Positions 34,901-46,519 of a stretch of DNA of 64,000 nt are shown in pieces (position 1 is the stretch's first letter; each line of letters begins with the position of its first letter). The translations under genes and the position numbers were made by a program. The DNA lies in assembly GCF_964204865.1 (NCBI RefSeq), contig NC_135251.1, positions 21,080,001-21,144,000 of the forward strand, given 5' to 3'. The notes under the pieces are model-generated. The model saw nothing but the letters and a program-made list of their open reading frames with translations, was not told the DNA's origin and searched no databases. The DNA comes from Styela clava (Eukaryota > Chordata > Ascidiacea > Stolidobranchia > Styelidae).

Positions 34901-37900
34901 TGTCTAATATACTTCATATGATCAAGCACCATCCATTAATGACAAAAAGTGCTTTATAAAGTATAAACTATATGTAACACTCACTTGCAGAAATCATGGA
35001 TGAAATTGACAATGATTTCCTCTCTGACCCATTTGGCTGGGAATTCTTTACTGTAAACGAAGAAAAGGGAAGACATGTTACAATAGCACAATTCTGTGAC
35101 TGTGACCATCCCAATTGATAGTTCAAATTGAGATAAAATTTCTAAGCTTCAGTACATTCTATGTATTAGAATATTAAATTTGTTCATTTGCCAGAAACTT
35201 CATTCAATAGGCAAGAAACAAGTCCAACATAAAACAAGAGAACTATGCTCAAATATATGGACACGTAGCGCCACCCAATGGCAATAATTTTGATGACGTC
35301 ATAGCGAAAAAAAAGTAATAGCCTTCTGGAGAAAAATTTTATCTTTAACCACTTAAAATTTCAAAGCAATTGGTCCAGTATTCGAAAATAAAAGCGATTT
35401 TTTTAAAATGATGGAGACAAATAACAATACCAACAAAATTTTGAAACGATCGTTATGTCCACTAAACGTGTCGAATAATATGACATGAACAAAGCTGGGT
35501 GCTGCCCATTATTGAAAAAATCTAAAAGTGACATCAGGGATAACTACCGGTAGATGTAGTTTAATAAAAGATGCCTTGACTTGATGAGATTAAAGAAGAC
35601 TCTTCACTACCTTTAACTCCAATCTTGTTTAGTTGTTTTTATTCAGTTATGTTCAAAGATAGAAGAGCTAACCACAACAGTCATAGATAGCATTTCCCCT
35701 GTTCAGACTGCCCATTTTCACCAAGCTAACCATATTTTACTCAATATTATTAAGTTTGATCAAAGATGCTTCAACTTGACAACATCTATGTAATAGGAAG
35801 ATACATTATTCATGATTTCATTACAAAAAGCAGAGCATGTGTGAAAGCTTCTACTATACTTAGAATAAACCTTAAAAATCAGCTGATATATAGCTGAGAG
35901 CTGATCAAGTACAAACTACCTAATCTGTTGCTTACTTAAAGAAAGGATTGGAAGAAAAATTAATATCTCGAGCAGTGAATAGTTGAACATCAGCAAGAAC
36001 AGATTTGATTTGATTTAATATGGATGAAGCAGTTGTATTCAGTAGATCCAACATGTTGAAGCTTGTAGATTTGCCTGAAAAAGGGGGATAATCAAGTACA
36101 TACAAGGTCATAGAAAATATGATTTTTTTTTACATGATTTTGACATCAATACATGCATTTCAAAGTATGCCAAACATCCTTTGGCAATAGTATCAAACTG
36201 GGAATCAGCCCAACTCAAAGTTAAGAAAATCACATATCCACACCTCATGATTAGTACAGAAGTTATTATTAATAAAAAGACAGGGATTTGGTGTTGAATA
36301 TTTTTTAATAGATTTTAATAGATTCGCCCCTAACCCTTGTGTCATTGAAAATTTTAATTACCCCTTCAGCTCCTGACGCAAATCAAATCATTGATGTATG
36401 TCAGACTCATTTAATATTAGACTGTTGAAAATTCCTAATAATCTTGATGTCTTTTGGATTTTGAATTTTTTTTTACTTTTATCTCTATTATCATCATCAA
36501 CATGTGAAATTACGACTTCGAGAAATTCTAAATTTCGACTCCAACTCCGGGCAGTTTGACGGCAAGCCCCTGCTTTTGCAAAATATTATTGTTCTCTTAC
36601 CACCAGATGTTTTCGATGCAGCTATGATATGTCTAGCATCAGTCAGACAATCAGAAAAATATTGTCTTAATGCAGTGTTATAATGTTCACATCTTGATTT
36701 AGCAGACTTGATAACAATATTGCAGCTTGGTGTCATCACATCAACACTAGGAAGCAAATTTCGAGTTGCTTGCAATCTGCAAAGAAGAAGGATAGTAATA
36801 CAGAGTAACAATTTAATGCCATTAGATTTCATTTATTTGTTTATATAAAAATGCCTCATTTATTACGGCAATCCTCATATATTTTATATGGTTGTCTTGT
36901 TGAATCAACTTCCATAGCTTTGTTTAAGTCTCAGAAGCTTTGTCATAATCAGTGCGTACCACTGTTCTTGTGATAATGTATCAAAGTTTGAAGAATGTGT
37001 CAGAAGCTTACGTAACTTAATTATATTGAAAACAAATTTTAAAATATATAATTGTTTTGTAAGAATAAAATAAGAGTATCCACTAATAGATAAAAAAGGT
37101 ACCAACCTCCATACTAGCCAAATATATATTTGAAACGGTATTCCCGTAGTATGTGCACCAGGTTGGATTTATGCCATAATTTTATACCGATTTTCCTTAT
37201 TTTAGTTCTATTACGAGTTTGGGGACTGTCTGCGTTAGCCAAGTGAATATACCCCCTGCCCATAGATTTCAGTCCCCTCCACACAACTTGATGTAAAATA
37301 GGCGAGCAAAATTAGTTACCTCCATATTGGTACACATACTTCTGGAGCGCCTTTAGAACTTGGAAAAAAAGTTTTTGTTCAATATCAAAGACATAAGGGA
37401 AAAATTATATAAACCTTGTCATAAATATTAATGAGTTGGGATTTGGGGATATTGTTCATTAGATTAACAAGTGGTTAGCCACAAATGCAACAGACCAGCA
37501 GTATTGCTCAATTTAGGCAAAGGCTATATCAGTTTAGTACATCCAAAATTGAAATGTTTCATAATTCCTCCTTGTAATCAACTTTAATCATTCTGAATAA
37601 ATATATTTTGCATCAAAATTATAAAATAATAGAAATTTTTCTCAGCCAAATTTGGATTTGTAATGTGCAATCTTACAAAAATAAAGACAAAGTTGAGCAT
37701 TTTTTCTGATATATTATATGTTCACCGCCCATTGTTACTGTAAATTCCTAACAGTAAGGTAGTCACCAGACAGTATCAAAGTAACTAAAAAAGCATTGAA
37801 AACTTACCTGCGGTAGAATCTATCCAAAGCTCTGACCAAAAGAGCATTATCACTGCTCTCTTTTTCAAAATCCAATCGTTTTTCCACGAGAGTAAAATAG

Positions 37901-40900
37901 TGTTTCAACTGTTCATTCACGAAGACAGTCAATTTGTCACTTGCAACTCTTGACATGTCCTCCTGTCAGTAAAACATCATTTAATACAAGATTTAGTCGA
38001 GACTCAAAGCATAAGATATTGTGAATGTGTAAATTTAATGAAGAGTCATCCATGGAAAATAAAAGCAAGAACATATATATTAAATTAAATATGTAAATCA
38101 AAATATTCAAAAATTTGACAAATGTTGGATAAACTAGTACCAAATATGCCAAGCTCAATTCTAAAATGCTCGAAATTTAAACACAAGAACTAAAATTAAG
38201 TCAAAATATAGGACGAAAAAAAATATTGTCAGAAGATATTTTAAAGAGTGAAAATGAGGGCTTATATGAAAAAGAAAGCAGAATTTTATAAAAATTGATG
38301 TCACCCATATATCTAGTTGCATAAAAGAAAGATTTAAGTTTGCAGAAAACAGATTTGAGGATGTGAAAGAAATACCGCAAGAAAATATCCATAACAATGT
38401 CACCTGAATTTCGCTCATGCTTGAACTTTCTGCGATTTCTTGAAATAAAGTTTCAGGAATGTTTTTTGTTTGATTAACAAATAGATTCTCATATGCAGCA
38501 ATTGTTAACGACAAATTGCTCAAAAATCCATTACTGCCTCGATCAATGAATTCTAATACGTCGATCAACAACCTAAACCAAGACAATAAGAAAACTTAAT
38601 TGGTATCTTTTTTGAACAATATTTCCTCCATATTTTCAATATAGGCTAGGATACAAATGACTGGAAAGTTGTTAGCATGGACCTAACAATACCACCGTAC
38701 AACAGTGTAAGCTTGAGCATGTTACAAAATCCAGATATTTAAGTCTGCATAATTATCCAAAAAATACAGAATTTTCAAATTGGCCCATGTTTATAAAGGT
38801 GCAAAGCAGGCAGGAGTCATTAATAAAATACTTGTGACAGTTAGGCTAAGTCTTTTACCACACTCATTTCATCAAAGTATACCGTATATATTCAAGACTC
38901 AAATAACGTGAAGATGCCTATAAACCTAATAAGGATTCATGAGCTACAAAAAACATGTCAACAGGGTATTTAATTTTGAAGGCTTAAAGTTTTACCTGGT
39001 ATTTTCTTGTTCAACTATATCATCAGTATGTTCATCTGTTTCTTCATTGGTATTTCCAATACTTTTGCTATCTTCTGCGACTATAGTAGTTTTTGTTGAA
39101 CTTCTAGTAATTGATGGAGATGTAAGGAAGTTGCATGATAGATATGATTCCAGTTCCTGAGAAAAATTCAAAATGAATATTGATGAATCATAAGAATAGT
39201 AAATACGAGGTCGCTCCAGAAGTATGTGCACCAAGATGGCACACAACCTGAATTCTAACCTGGTACACATACTATGTTCAGGTTGTGCGCCATCTTGGTG
39301 CACATACTTCTGGAGGTCCGATACAAGAGGGCGGTGCGAAACGTCAAGCTGAGATCAGATTTTTAGAGTTAAATCCTTGTATATCTTAATTAATCATGAC
39401 CATATATAGCCTAATATAGATCGAATCGTACTCGAAAACTCATCTACATGTGGCGATTCAGAACTGTCCACAGAAATCTGAATTAAAAATGGGGTTGGAT
39501 ATTGGCAACTTTATTGTAGTTGGAACTTGGAAGCCAAGCAGAAAATTTCATAACAGTATATGAAAAGTAGAATTCCCTCCCAAACTATTTTAAAAGCATG
39601 AAAATATTTATTTATTGATGCATTGCTAATGCTAGTTTCCAGATCTTTGTACTCAGGGGGTCAATGTTTACAAAAATTAATTTCACAAAATTGAGTACAG
39701 AAAATTATCTGTGATACGTAAAGATCAAAAATCTATCTGCAATACCATCTGCGGAAAAAATTTCCATTAAAAAATATAATATATTCAGCAAGAACGGTTC
39801 ACCATCCATGCTCTAAACTAAAACAGTTTTTGATCACATCACTGTAACTGAATATCATTATCGCTTAATCGTTTTGAGTGAAACATACGTTTACATTATT
39901 AAATGATATATAAAATTCAAACCTCTAAATCTTCCAGTAACTTTCGTTTTGTGTGTTGAAGATAATCATCACATAAGGATGCTGGTGGTTCTCCTAATCG
40001 TAATAATAAGCCAACACATTGAGCTAATTGCTGAGGTGTAGAATTCTGCACAAAATATGAAGTAGAGTATTTTTAATGGAACACTCTTATAGACGGATGC
40101 GCCCTATGAATGGACAGAACCCAATCATAATAATAAAACATAATGGAATAGCACCTATGTGGAATTGGAAGCCCTTACTGAAAAAGCATACCTTATTATG
40201 GAAAGTGTCTTTTAATTTTTCGATAACTTGATTCATAATTTCAGTACAGTCACGTTGAATTCCACTGAATGATTCCATGTGTTGGTAACGACTAAGAACA
40301 GATCGTGTTTTGGTGTAATATGTCACAGCAGCAGAATATGATTTCATGTCAAGGCACCTTTGTAATCTGGATGGTAATTCAAACAGAAACTGCAGCTTCT
40401 TAAGTAGTGAATGAACTCCTGATAGCTTCAGTATTTTCTGTCGATTGTCCTAAAGTGAAATTACGGAAAGTATGAGAGGGTCATCAGAAACTGCTCAAAT
40501 CCATGATCAGCTAGCTGGTGTCAAAATATAGACAAAATGGTTTAGTAGTTCTAAGCGGAGGTGTAAAAAAACAATACTACTTTGGTATGCGATATCGGAG
40601 GTTGTGAGATCTCAGTGACTTTAGTTAGGGTTAGGAACAGACTTATATGAGAATTAAAAAGATACCAAAATGGGTATGCAATTATCTTGTAAAGCAAGTG
40701 AGATGCATACCTAGGTGGCAACAAATAAGTTATCAAATGCAATTGAGGACGTAAAAGATCTTAAAATTAGGAAGAAAATGATACAAAAATGTTAATAAAT
40801 TTTGGATGAATTAGAAATGCCTTAAAAAAATTTGAAATACTGTTGATAAGAAATAGGATACGGTAAGCAACAAGAACCTACATGCATTGTACTGTTAATT

Positions 40901-41999
40901 TCAGAACTTAATTTTGCAACTGATGAAACATTTGCAGTTAATTTCTCCATTTCATCCTCCATTTTATGAAAATCTCGTTTCATTGTACGAATTGTATCTG
41001 TCGCACTGATGAACTTATTGTAGTTCTCATACACCAACGTCTGTTAAAACAAATATATTCAATTTTGCTACATTTTCTTGAATAGCATATTTCATATAGT
41101 ATGACACATGTTTCAATGTTTAAAAAAACTGACCAGATTTAGCAATATATAAACAAGCTCTGAAACGAGGGGCGTCGTTTTGGTAGCACTGGATACGGCG
41201 GCACTATCTTTGTGAGATACTAATAAATCAACTGTGACGCCAGCGAAATTCGCTCGACAATAGTTTCCTAATTATCTGCTTTGTTTAATCAGACTTTAAC
41301 CCACAAAATTTATTGCCGAGACAGTTTCGAGTTCCACTTCGTTTGAGTTTAATGTGCAGCTACATTTTGTGGTTTTTGCACCAATATGGAGGGACGGTAA
41401 AGGCCAGGGGATATTTATGTATCATTGGATAATAATGCATGTATTTAAACTTTTAAACCGTAACTCCGTTTAAAAAACATGCAGAACATACTTGCATTTC
41501 ACTGTCCAATGTTCGTATCTGACGTGCCATGTCATGTTCAGTATCCATCAGCTGCTCCAAATTTTTTTCCTTACAATAAAAACCTCAATTAAAGTTTTAT
41601 CAAAATTAGAAAAACTACATCTACAATTACTGCTGTACTGGGCAAAAACAAAACTAGGCTACTAGTTCTATAATGTAAGCAATTACAGTATTATGGGTAT
41701 CAAAATTTAGCATTCCGCGTTTGAACATGAAGAATTTACCATTTTAATACAGGAACATAACTGCATAATAGTGTCAAATGTGAATTGGGCTAGCTGACTA
41801 GTAAAATTTGAATCATTTCAAAAAATTCAACCTGCTTTAATTTGCGAAGGTAATCCTCAGGTTTGAAATTGTTGCTGTCAATATCCAGATGTCCATCGGA
41901 AACTGAAGATTGATTTTGACCATCGACATTGTAATACATCTTGAGCATATCATTTTTACGCGCATGTCTCGTCTGACGATTTTCGTCTGTCTCCTCCAT
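31921..41999 (-). CDS. VPS51: VPS51, GARP/EARP tethering complex subunit, 16 exons
   Basis: Core subunit of GARP (with VPS52-54), which tethers endosome-derived vesicles at the trans-Golgi, and of EARP for recycling endosomes. Exons from 5' to 3' on the minus strand: 41832-41999, 41492-41569, 40882-41040, 40192-40449, 39923-40045, 38996-39156, 38404-38572, 37808-37962, 36601-36776, 35936-36074, 34985-35050, 34458-34638, 33918-34115, 33336-33463, 32633-32819, 31921-32082. All junctions keep phase, giving 835 residues (human 782). Matches run throughout: [131 protein letters not shown] and the C-terminal VICERG. It seems complete and functional. An acceptor-like TTTAG sits two bases before the ATG. 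Introns carry two MITE family A copies and one repeat family B copy. Confidence 0.97.
35234..35474 (-). repeat. Repeat family B, copy 2, in a VPS51 intron
   Basis: On the minus strand it runs from ACACGTTTAGTGGACATAAC through CCAATTGCTTTGAAATTT and ATGACGTCATC to CATATATTTGAGCATAG. It lacks the MITE that interrupts copy 1 and so supplies the empty site for it. It lies in the intron between exons 10 and 11 of VPS51. Confidence 0.85.
37137..37351. mobile_element. MITE family A, copy 4 (diverged) in a VPS51 intron
   Basis: The left end GGTATTCCCGTAGTATGTGC and the right end CACATACTTCTGGAGCGCC are inverted relatives of the family A termini. The interior keeps GCCATAATTTTATACCGATT and TTCCTTATTTTAGTTCTATT. 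The flanks TTTGAAAC and TTTAGAAC agree at 6 of 8 positions, as expected of an aged duplication. The TTAGGG-like repeats are largely lost. Confidence 0.75.
39209..39319. mobile_element. MITE family A, short subfamily, in a VPS51 intron
   Basis: This roughly 111-bp foldback has arms GCTCCAGAAGTATGTGCACC and the mirrored GGTGCACATACTTCTGGAG, each continuing into CAAGATGG. Only about 25 bases separate the arms and the telomere-like core is missing. The target duplication is unclear (ATACGAG against ATACAAG at best). The near-perfect arms suggest that it is younger than copy 4. Confidence 0.8.
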
Positions 42000-42210
42000 T
42001 GCTAAACTTTATCTATTGACTATCTATATATTTTTCAGCCAATCGATTACAAAAACAATACAAAAACTACCGGTATTAGCCGATTTGACTGGCAAGCAAC
42101 TCCAGTGTCGCGATTTACTCTGCTTATTTAGCTGATCTTTGACCCCGAACAATTTGGGCCTGACTCTGAGTCTACACACGGGCTTATTTTCGATCTTATA
42201 TTTTCATTTA

Positions 42211-42420
42211 TTGGACACGTAGTGGACATAACGATCGTTTCAATATTATGTTGTTGTTGTTCTTGTTGTTCTTGTTCTTTGACACGTTTTTAAAAAGTCG
42301 CTTTTCTCTTCGAATACTGGACCAATTGCTTTGAAATTTTCAGTGGTTAAAGATTAATTTTTTCTCTAGAAGGCTATTACTTTTGTTTATTCTTAAATTT
42401 TATATGAATCCTATGAGATA
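42211..42420 (+). repeat. Repeat family B, copy 3, 5' part
   Basis: It starts TTGGACACGTAGTGGACATA and continues through CGAATACTGGACCAATTGCT to AGAAGGCTATTACTTTTG. It is about 200 bases upstream of the VPS51 start. The 3' end of the family consensus is missing or replaced. Confidence 0.8.
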
Positions 42421-42549
42421 TGATATTTCATACAAAATTTCGCGGTATTTATTTTTACTCATGGGAACACTGTTTTACACCTATTTCAAGCGGTTTCGCG
42501 ATCGATTGTCTTGCTCAGTAGTACAGCTACTGTAGGTCGGTACTGGTAA

Positions 42550-43326
42550 GTTGCCACACAGGTACCGTAACGCAGTGAAATTGACTTATTCCTTCCGCGG
42601 TATTACTAATGCTGCAATGCAAGTTTTATAGCCTATCGTATGCGGAACGGAATATCAGACCTGCAGGTTCGGTACCGGTACTGGTAGCTCAGTACGTAAG
42701 TACGATACTGGTACTGGTGCCGGTACCAGTGTCTTACCACAATGAAATTACCGTAACTTATTCTTTCACGGTCCTACCAGTGCAGTAATGCAAGCGTTGT
42801 AGCACTTGTAGCCTACTATATTTGTTTATTTTGATGAGAGTCTACTGGAAACAACATAAAATTTGAAAGGGAAGAATTGTTCTGTGATCAATTATCTGTC
42901 CTAAAGTGTAAACAACATAAAATTTGCAAGGGAACAACTGTTCTGTGATCAATTACCGTATATGGCCTACAGTGTACAGGTAAGATGCTGGCTGACTGCT
43001 AACCGGTACTGGTAGCTCAGTACGTAAGTACGATACTGGTGCCGGTACCGGTGTCTTACCACAATGAAATTACCGTAACTTATTCTTTCACGGTCCTACC
43101 AGTGCAGTAATGCAAGCGTTGTAGCACTTGTAGCCTACTATATTTGTTTATTTTGATGAGAGTCTACTGGAAACAACATAAAATTTGAAAGGGAAGAATT
43201 GTTCTGTGATCAATTATCTGTCCTAAAGTGTAAACAACATAAAATTTGCAAGGGAACAACTGTTCTGTGATCAATTACCGTATATGGCCTACAGTGTACA
43301 GGTAAGATGCTGCCTGACTGCTAACT
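42550..43326 (+). repeat. Tandem duplication of about 0.33 kb, plus an older diverged unit
   Basis: Units at about 42,677-43,002 and 43,005-43,326 are nearly identical. They differ mainly by a 6-bp GTACTG step and a G/C change near the end. Each carries GGTAGCTCAGTACGTAAGTA, TTCTTTCACGGTCCTACCAG and two internal half-repeats of ACAACATAAAATTTG...TTCTGTGATCAATTA. A diverged relative (TGAAATTGACTTATTCCTTC, AATGCAAG, TAGCCTAT) lies at about 42,560-42,645. It is bounded by GGTACCGGTACTGG-type steps on the left. There is no coding sequence. Confidence 0.9.
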
Positions 43327-43337
43327 CAGTACCGCTT

Positions 43338-43507
43338 GACACGTTTTTAAAAGTCGCTTTTCTCTTCGAATACTGGACCAATTGCTTTGAAATTTTTAGT
43401 GGTTAAAGATAAAGGCTATTAGAAGGCTATTACTTTTTTTTTCGCTAAGACGTCATCAAAATTATGTGACTCTACGTGTCCATATATTTGAGCATAGCTC
43501 TCTTGTT
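43338..43507 (+). repeat. Repeat family B, copy 4, 3' part
   Basis: It begins TTGACACGTTTTTAAAAGTC, as in the middle of copy 3, and ends CGTGTCCATATATTTGAGC, then ATAGCTCTCTTGTT. Copies 3 and 4 thus flank the tandem duplication, like two halves of the family with a shared middle. Confidence 0.8.
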
Positions 43508-45450
43508 AAAAACCAAATTACAAAGTAGAGAATTACGAGATTTTCGAACATACAAAATATGAGCGCCGATATCCATTTACTTACAAATAACACGTTTTAT
43601 TCAAATTAACTGTAAAACATAGTTTATTAATCATTTTAAACGTGTAGGAGAGATTTCTTGCTAAAGACTAGGTCAAAATTTTGCGTTATCGACCAGGTCT
43701 TATTTTGAGGAGAGGGCTTATTATTATATTAAAGTCATTTTTAAAATTCAGGCTAGGTCTTATTTTCGGGAAAATACGTTATTCTCTATGTAATATTTTG
43801 AGTAATTTAAAGGTTTTGATTCTACAAATCTTCCGTAATTATTGTATTATTAAATGGGGCAATACCAGGAGAAAGAGTACGGAAGCTACGCCAGTCAGGT
43901 AGAACCAGCAAATGTCTGCAAAGCTTGAAAATGAAAAATGGCATTTTAAATTATTGTGAGAAGAAGCAGAAAATTATTATACGAAAAACTGCAAACATTT
44001 GTCACTGCTGGAAAATGATTGCAGTGAGTCGCCGAACATTTTGAAAACATTAGGTTAAGGTATTCACTTGTACTTATAACTTTCAGCAGTGTTCAAGAAG
44101 ACTGGAAAGTACTTTTGACGGATCAAGTAGTTCGTTTTCGTGTCAAATAGAGCTTTGCTTCCTATTAAGCTGATTGTCAACTTGTCACCCCAGAGGAGAT
44201 GGTAGGCTACCTGTTTTATCCCTTTGCCACTCCCCTCGATATCGCCCACTTTAAGAATTACTGGTCAAGCACATCTTTGGACTCAATAGTTGTACGTTTT
44301 TGGTTGACGATTGACAGTCAAAAGCTGTCGACTTGAATAAGGAAACGGCCATCGAAATGAGGTTTCTCCGGATAAAGATCATTTCCCATCTGTGACATCA
44401 TAGAATGGTCAAATCTTACTTCGGATACAATCCAGCAACTCTTTAGTGACAATTAAATGCATTATAGGCCTACACGTACTTTGGCAAACATTTTATGATA
44501 TCAATGTGTTCGGCTAATATTCCTCCTTGAAAACGCGATTTTCTTAATCCTTCAATGTAAAATATATATATAAATTGGTGAAATATTGGGATGTTTCAAT
44601 GAGTGCGTGCGAAATTCCCATGAGAGCCTGTGATACATGACCGAAAACAATTGATTCAAAATGGCACCCATTGTCCAAGTGTTGCCTCGGACTCATATAT
44701 ATATGCTTTGATTTACCCACTCATGTAAAATGTCGATTTCTTAAAATACCAGTTCCTTTCCGAATAATCTTTCTATTCCCCAAGAACTACGCGATGCCAG
44801 CTACTCCTATTTAACAAGCCATGACATCCATTTTAACGATTTCAAATAGCCAGTTATTTTCCTACGGACTTACAAATACGTTATTGGACACGAAATGGAC
44901 CTACAAATCGTTTTGTCGAAGTTTTTTTAGTTTTTTCGTGGTATTTTTCTTCTTCATCTTGTTGTTATTATTTTTCCCCGTGTTTTTCTTCACCTGTTGT
45001 AAAAAAATCCCTTTCCATTTACCTGCTGGACCAATGAACCTTTCCTCAACCTCTGACCCCCGAAAAATCCTTTCTATACTTTACCATTGCAATCAACATC
45101 GCATACAACAATCTGTATTTTAAAAGTACCGGTGAAGAATTTTAGCCTAGTCTATCACAGCTATTTCTACACTAATTTTTTATTACTGCAATTAAATTAA
45201 AACTCCTAGGAAGACAGAGTGATCATTGAATTATCTGATTTATATTTAAGTTTCCGAAACACAACTAAAAACTAACGAATAGAGTTCAAAAACGCGAAAA
45301 CGAGGTAATGTTTACGACCACGCTTGAAAATCTGTCTGAGTGAGAAAAGTGTCTGAGCGGATGCGAAAAGGGTGCATTGTTACGCCCTTTTTGCATCTTG
45401 CTGATTGGCTAATGTCACGAAGTAAACAAGGAAGTCGATGCTCGGGGAAA
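43508..45450. other. Intergenic, no gene recognised
   Basis: It contains GGTCTTATTTTGAGGAGAGG, then GGTCTTATTTTCGGGAAAAT (43,697-43,786), a motif found in widespread DNA transposon termini in animals. The rest is ordinary AT-rich sequence. Frames at 43,681 and 44,821 show no domain and are not called. Confidence 0.45.
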
Positions 45451-45677
45451 GGTCCATTGTTTTGAAATTTTCGGTGGTTAAAGATTATTGTTGTCGCTAG
45501 AAGGCTACTACTTTATTTATTTCAAAAATTTCTGTGGGCTCTATGGGATTCCTTTTAACTTTGAAGTTTTGTGTGATGACGTCATCAAAATTAAAAATTG
45601 CATACCTTGTGGCGGTTTCGCGATCGCATTTTGCGTTGGCCCTTTTTTCCATATATTTGAGCAATGCTCTCTTGTTT
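45451..45677 (+). repeat. Repeat family B, copy 5
   Basis: TTTGAAATTTTCGGTGGTTA, AGAAGGCTACTACTTTATTT, GATGACGTCATCAAAATT, GGCGGTTTCGCGATCG and CCATATATTTGAGCAATGC follow the family order. The 5' part is missing. It is more diverged than copies 1-4. Confidence 0.75.
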
Positions 45678-46519
45678 ATTATGTGTATTTGGGGACACTA
45701 AATTGGAGTACGCAAGACCGCGCTCGTACAACTATCCTGAACATCCATCATCATTTAAACAAGTAAGAAGTATGTTATGCTCGAAATTAGTTTCGTTATA
45801 TAGAGATGTTCGTTGATCGCAAAAAAGGACTTCTGTTTGCCTGTTCTCAAATTAACAGTCTCTTCTCAGATGAATTCTCAGAAAGGGAAGTTCTATGTAC
45901 TATGTTTGATGCAGGTTCTTATGCATTCACTGTTTTGCCAGTCACCAGCGTAATTTCAAAATGGGAATAGTTTTATTATAGGAACTTATTCTTGTTAAAA
46001 TAATGTACTCTTACGTATAATCTTGATGTCTATCTCCAGCCTATATTCACTGACGTCTATGTAGCAACTATTTGTTGCTATGGGCGTCTAGAATCGGGGA
46101 TCAAATATTTCGCTAGAATTACGATGGACATCACTGTTCCCTTGCAACTAATCTTACAGTTATAGTTATTTTACAGATATTGAATACATGTTGTGGAACT
46201 GAGAAATCCCCAATCTGGTTCTCGGGGTTTCAGGTGTACAATTGGCGCTTTTGTACCCGTTTGATACAGCAACATTGGACATTTATATTTATATAACAAG
46301 ACTATTATTAAATCTCGATACTCAAAATCGCTGTAGGTAGAAGAAAAGACTAATCTAAAATTTGATAAGATATTGTTTGAATGGTTAGGGTTATTTGATC
46401 ATTAAGGTAACACAGTAAATGACAAAAATAAAACAATAATTCGTTATGAATTTTCGTTTGGAAGCGTGGGGTCAAAAAATTAAACTGGCAACTATAGGTA
46501 TATAATATGTCATATTTAG
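45678..46519. other. 3' flank of the alkylsulfatase-like gene, no gene seen
   Basis: About 0.84 kb, AT-rich, without a supported frame. It should include the 3'UTR of the minus-strand gene. No convincing AATAAA on that strand was found near the stop codon. Confidence 0.45.
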
